From the NCBI GenBank assembly GCA_021788565.1, contig JAJYKO010000490.1:1-5248 (forward strand): a stretch of DNA of 5,248 nucleotides. The letters are read 5' to 3'. Positions 4,750-5,248 of this stretch are shown in pieces. A program made the translations under genes and the position numbers. A model generated the notes under the pieces. That model saw nothing but the letters and a program-made list of their open reading frames with translations, did not search any database and was not told where the DNA came from. The stretch is from Chloroflexota bacterium (GTDB lineage Bacteria; Chloroflexota; UBA6077). Positions within the stretch are counted from its first letter, which is position 1; the number at the start of each line of letters is the position of its first letter.

Positions 4750-5248
4750 CTACCAGTCGGCGAAGGTAGCGCGAAGGCCGCGGGTCGGCTTCTCGACCCA
4801 GCTCTTGAACACCTGGCGCGCGTGCTCCTTGACGGTTACCGAGCCCTCGTCCCCGAAGTGGGCCCCGGTGCTGTGGCGGCTGATGGCACGCGTCAGATCG
4901 GCGATGGAATGACCCTTGAAGTTCGTGAAACCCGAGCCGATCTGAACCAAGTGGTGAGCGTCGCTTCCGCCTAACTCAGCCAGGTGGAACTCACGCTGGT
5001 TAAAGTCCCGGATCTTGTCCTCATTAAAGCGGGCTCCTATGGCGGCGTTGCACACCTCTATGCCCTCGATGGCCACGCCATCCCTGAGCAGCGACTTGAT
5101 TTGCCGGTAGCCCCCGCTTGGAGTCCACAGGACAGTGGGATGAGGGACCGCGACTATCCCGCCCATGGAGTGGATCAAGTCGATAGTGCTGCGATAACTT
5201 CGGCCCCTGGGCAAGATCTCGGTGGGATAGGGCGGTTGGAAGAAGTAG
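4750..5248 (-). CDS. PHP-domain metal-dependent phosphohydrolase, C-terminal 165 residues, cut by window edge
   Basis: The C-terminal half of a PHP (polymerase and histidinol phosphatase) family protein, which cleaves phosphoester bonds with a metal cluster bound by His, Asp and Glu residues. The frame stays open to the window edge (YFFQPPYPTEIL...), so the true start lies outside; an internal TTG at 5214 is not a credible start. In visible numbering, GGIVAVPHP (29-37) carries a metal-ligand histidine (H36). IEGIEVCNAA (60-69) is the strand and conserved Asn turn seen in this family. LGGSDAHH (92-99) is the late metal-binding SDAH motif with D96 and H98. The following GSGFTNFKGHSIADLTRAI resembles the PHP-associated C-terminal region, where a conserved Gly-x-x-Thr is followed by a helix. 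The N-terminal HxH motif is outside the window. Substrate unknown; the stand-alone PHP type suggests a nucleotide or sugar-phosphate phosphoesterase. It is co-oriented with the exported protein gene 142 bp downstream, with no terminator seen between them. Confidence 0.9.
   Translation of the reverse strand, partial: YFFQPPYPTEILPRGRSYRSTIDLIHSMGGIVAVPHPTVLWTPSGGYRQIKSLLRDGVAIEGIEVCNAAIGARFNEDKIRDFNQREFHLAELGGSDAHHLVQIGSGFTNFKGHSIADLTRAISRHSTGAHFGDEGSVTVKEHARQVFKSWVEKPTRGLRATFADW

Overview
The window holds five protein genes, two of them cut by the window edges, plus two different palindromic repeat elements that bracket the only plus-strand gene. Base composition is GC-rich. The secreted 508-residue protein carries a 'TGF...RGG...FGYPxS...QxFQR' module that I associate with exported proteins of Chloroflexota. 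The repeat near 2964-3034 also resembles a dispersed palindrome I remember from that phylum and other environmental genomes. A Chloroflexota-like or similar environmental bacterium is therefore my best guess, but it is an inference: there is no rRNA or marker gene here.

Layout from left to right. (1) 1-277, minus: the N-terminal 92 residues of a class-I pyridine nucleotide-disulfide oxidoreductase (mercuric reductase / dihydrolipoamide dehydrogenase type) with FAD-binding loop and redox disulfide. (2) 425-2014, minus: a complete 14-TM DHA2-type MFS drug/proton antiporter, upstream of and co-oriented with the flavoprotein. (3) 2015-2373: a divergent intergenic region that contains a 157-bp foldback, MITE-like element (2151-2307) with short terminal inverted repeats, flanked by a perfect 15-bp direct repeat. 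(4) 2374-2889, plus: a 171-residue, tryptophan-rich, calycin/DUF1579-like protein. (5) 2890-3080: a convergent intergenic region with a second, unrelated inverted repeat (2964-3034). (6) 3081-4607, minus: an exported multidomain protein with a signal peptide, an Ig-like domain, an SdrD-B/prealbumin-like domain and two divergent copies of the FGYP module. (7) 4750-5248, minus: the C-terminal part of a PHP-domain metal-dependent phosphohydrolase, upstream of and co-oriented with the exported protein.

The genes do not form one obvious pathway. MFS pump plus flavoprotein could be a small detoxification pair, and the PHP gene and secreted protein merely share orientation with a 142-bp gap. No regulator, RNA gene, CRISPR array or transposase gene is visible. 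The most interesting non-coding signal is the foldback element with its intact direct-repeat flanks. I see no convincing undescribed multi-gene system.
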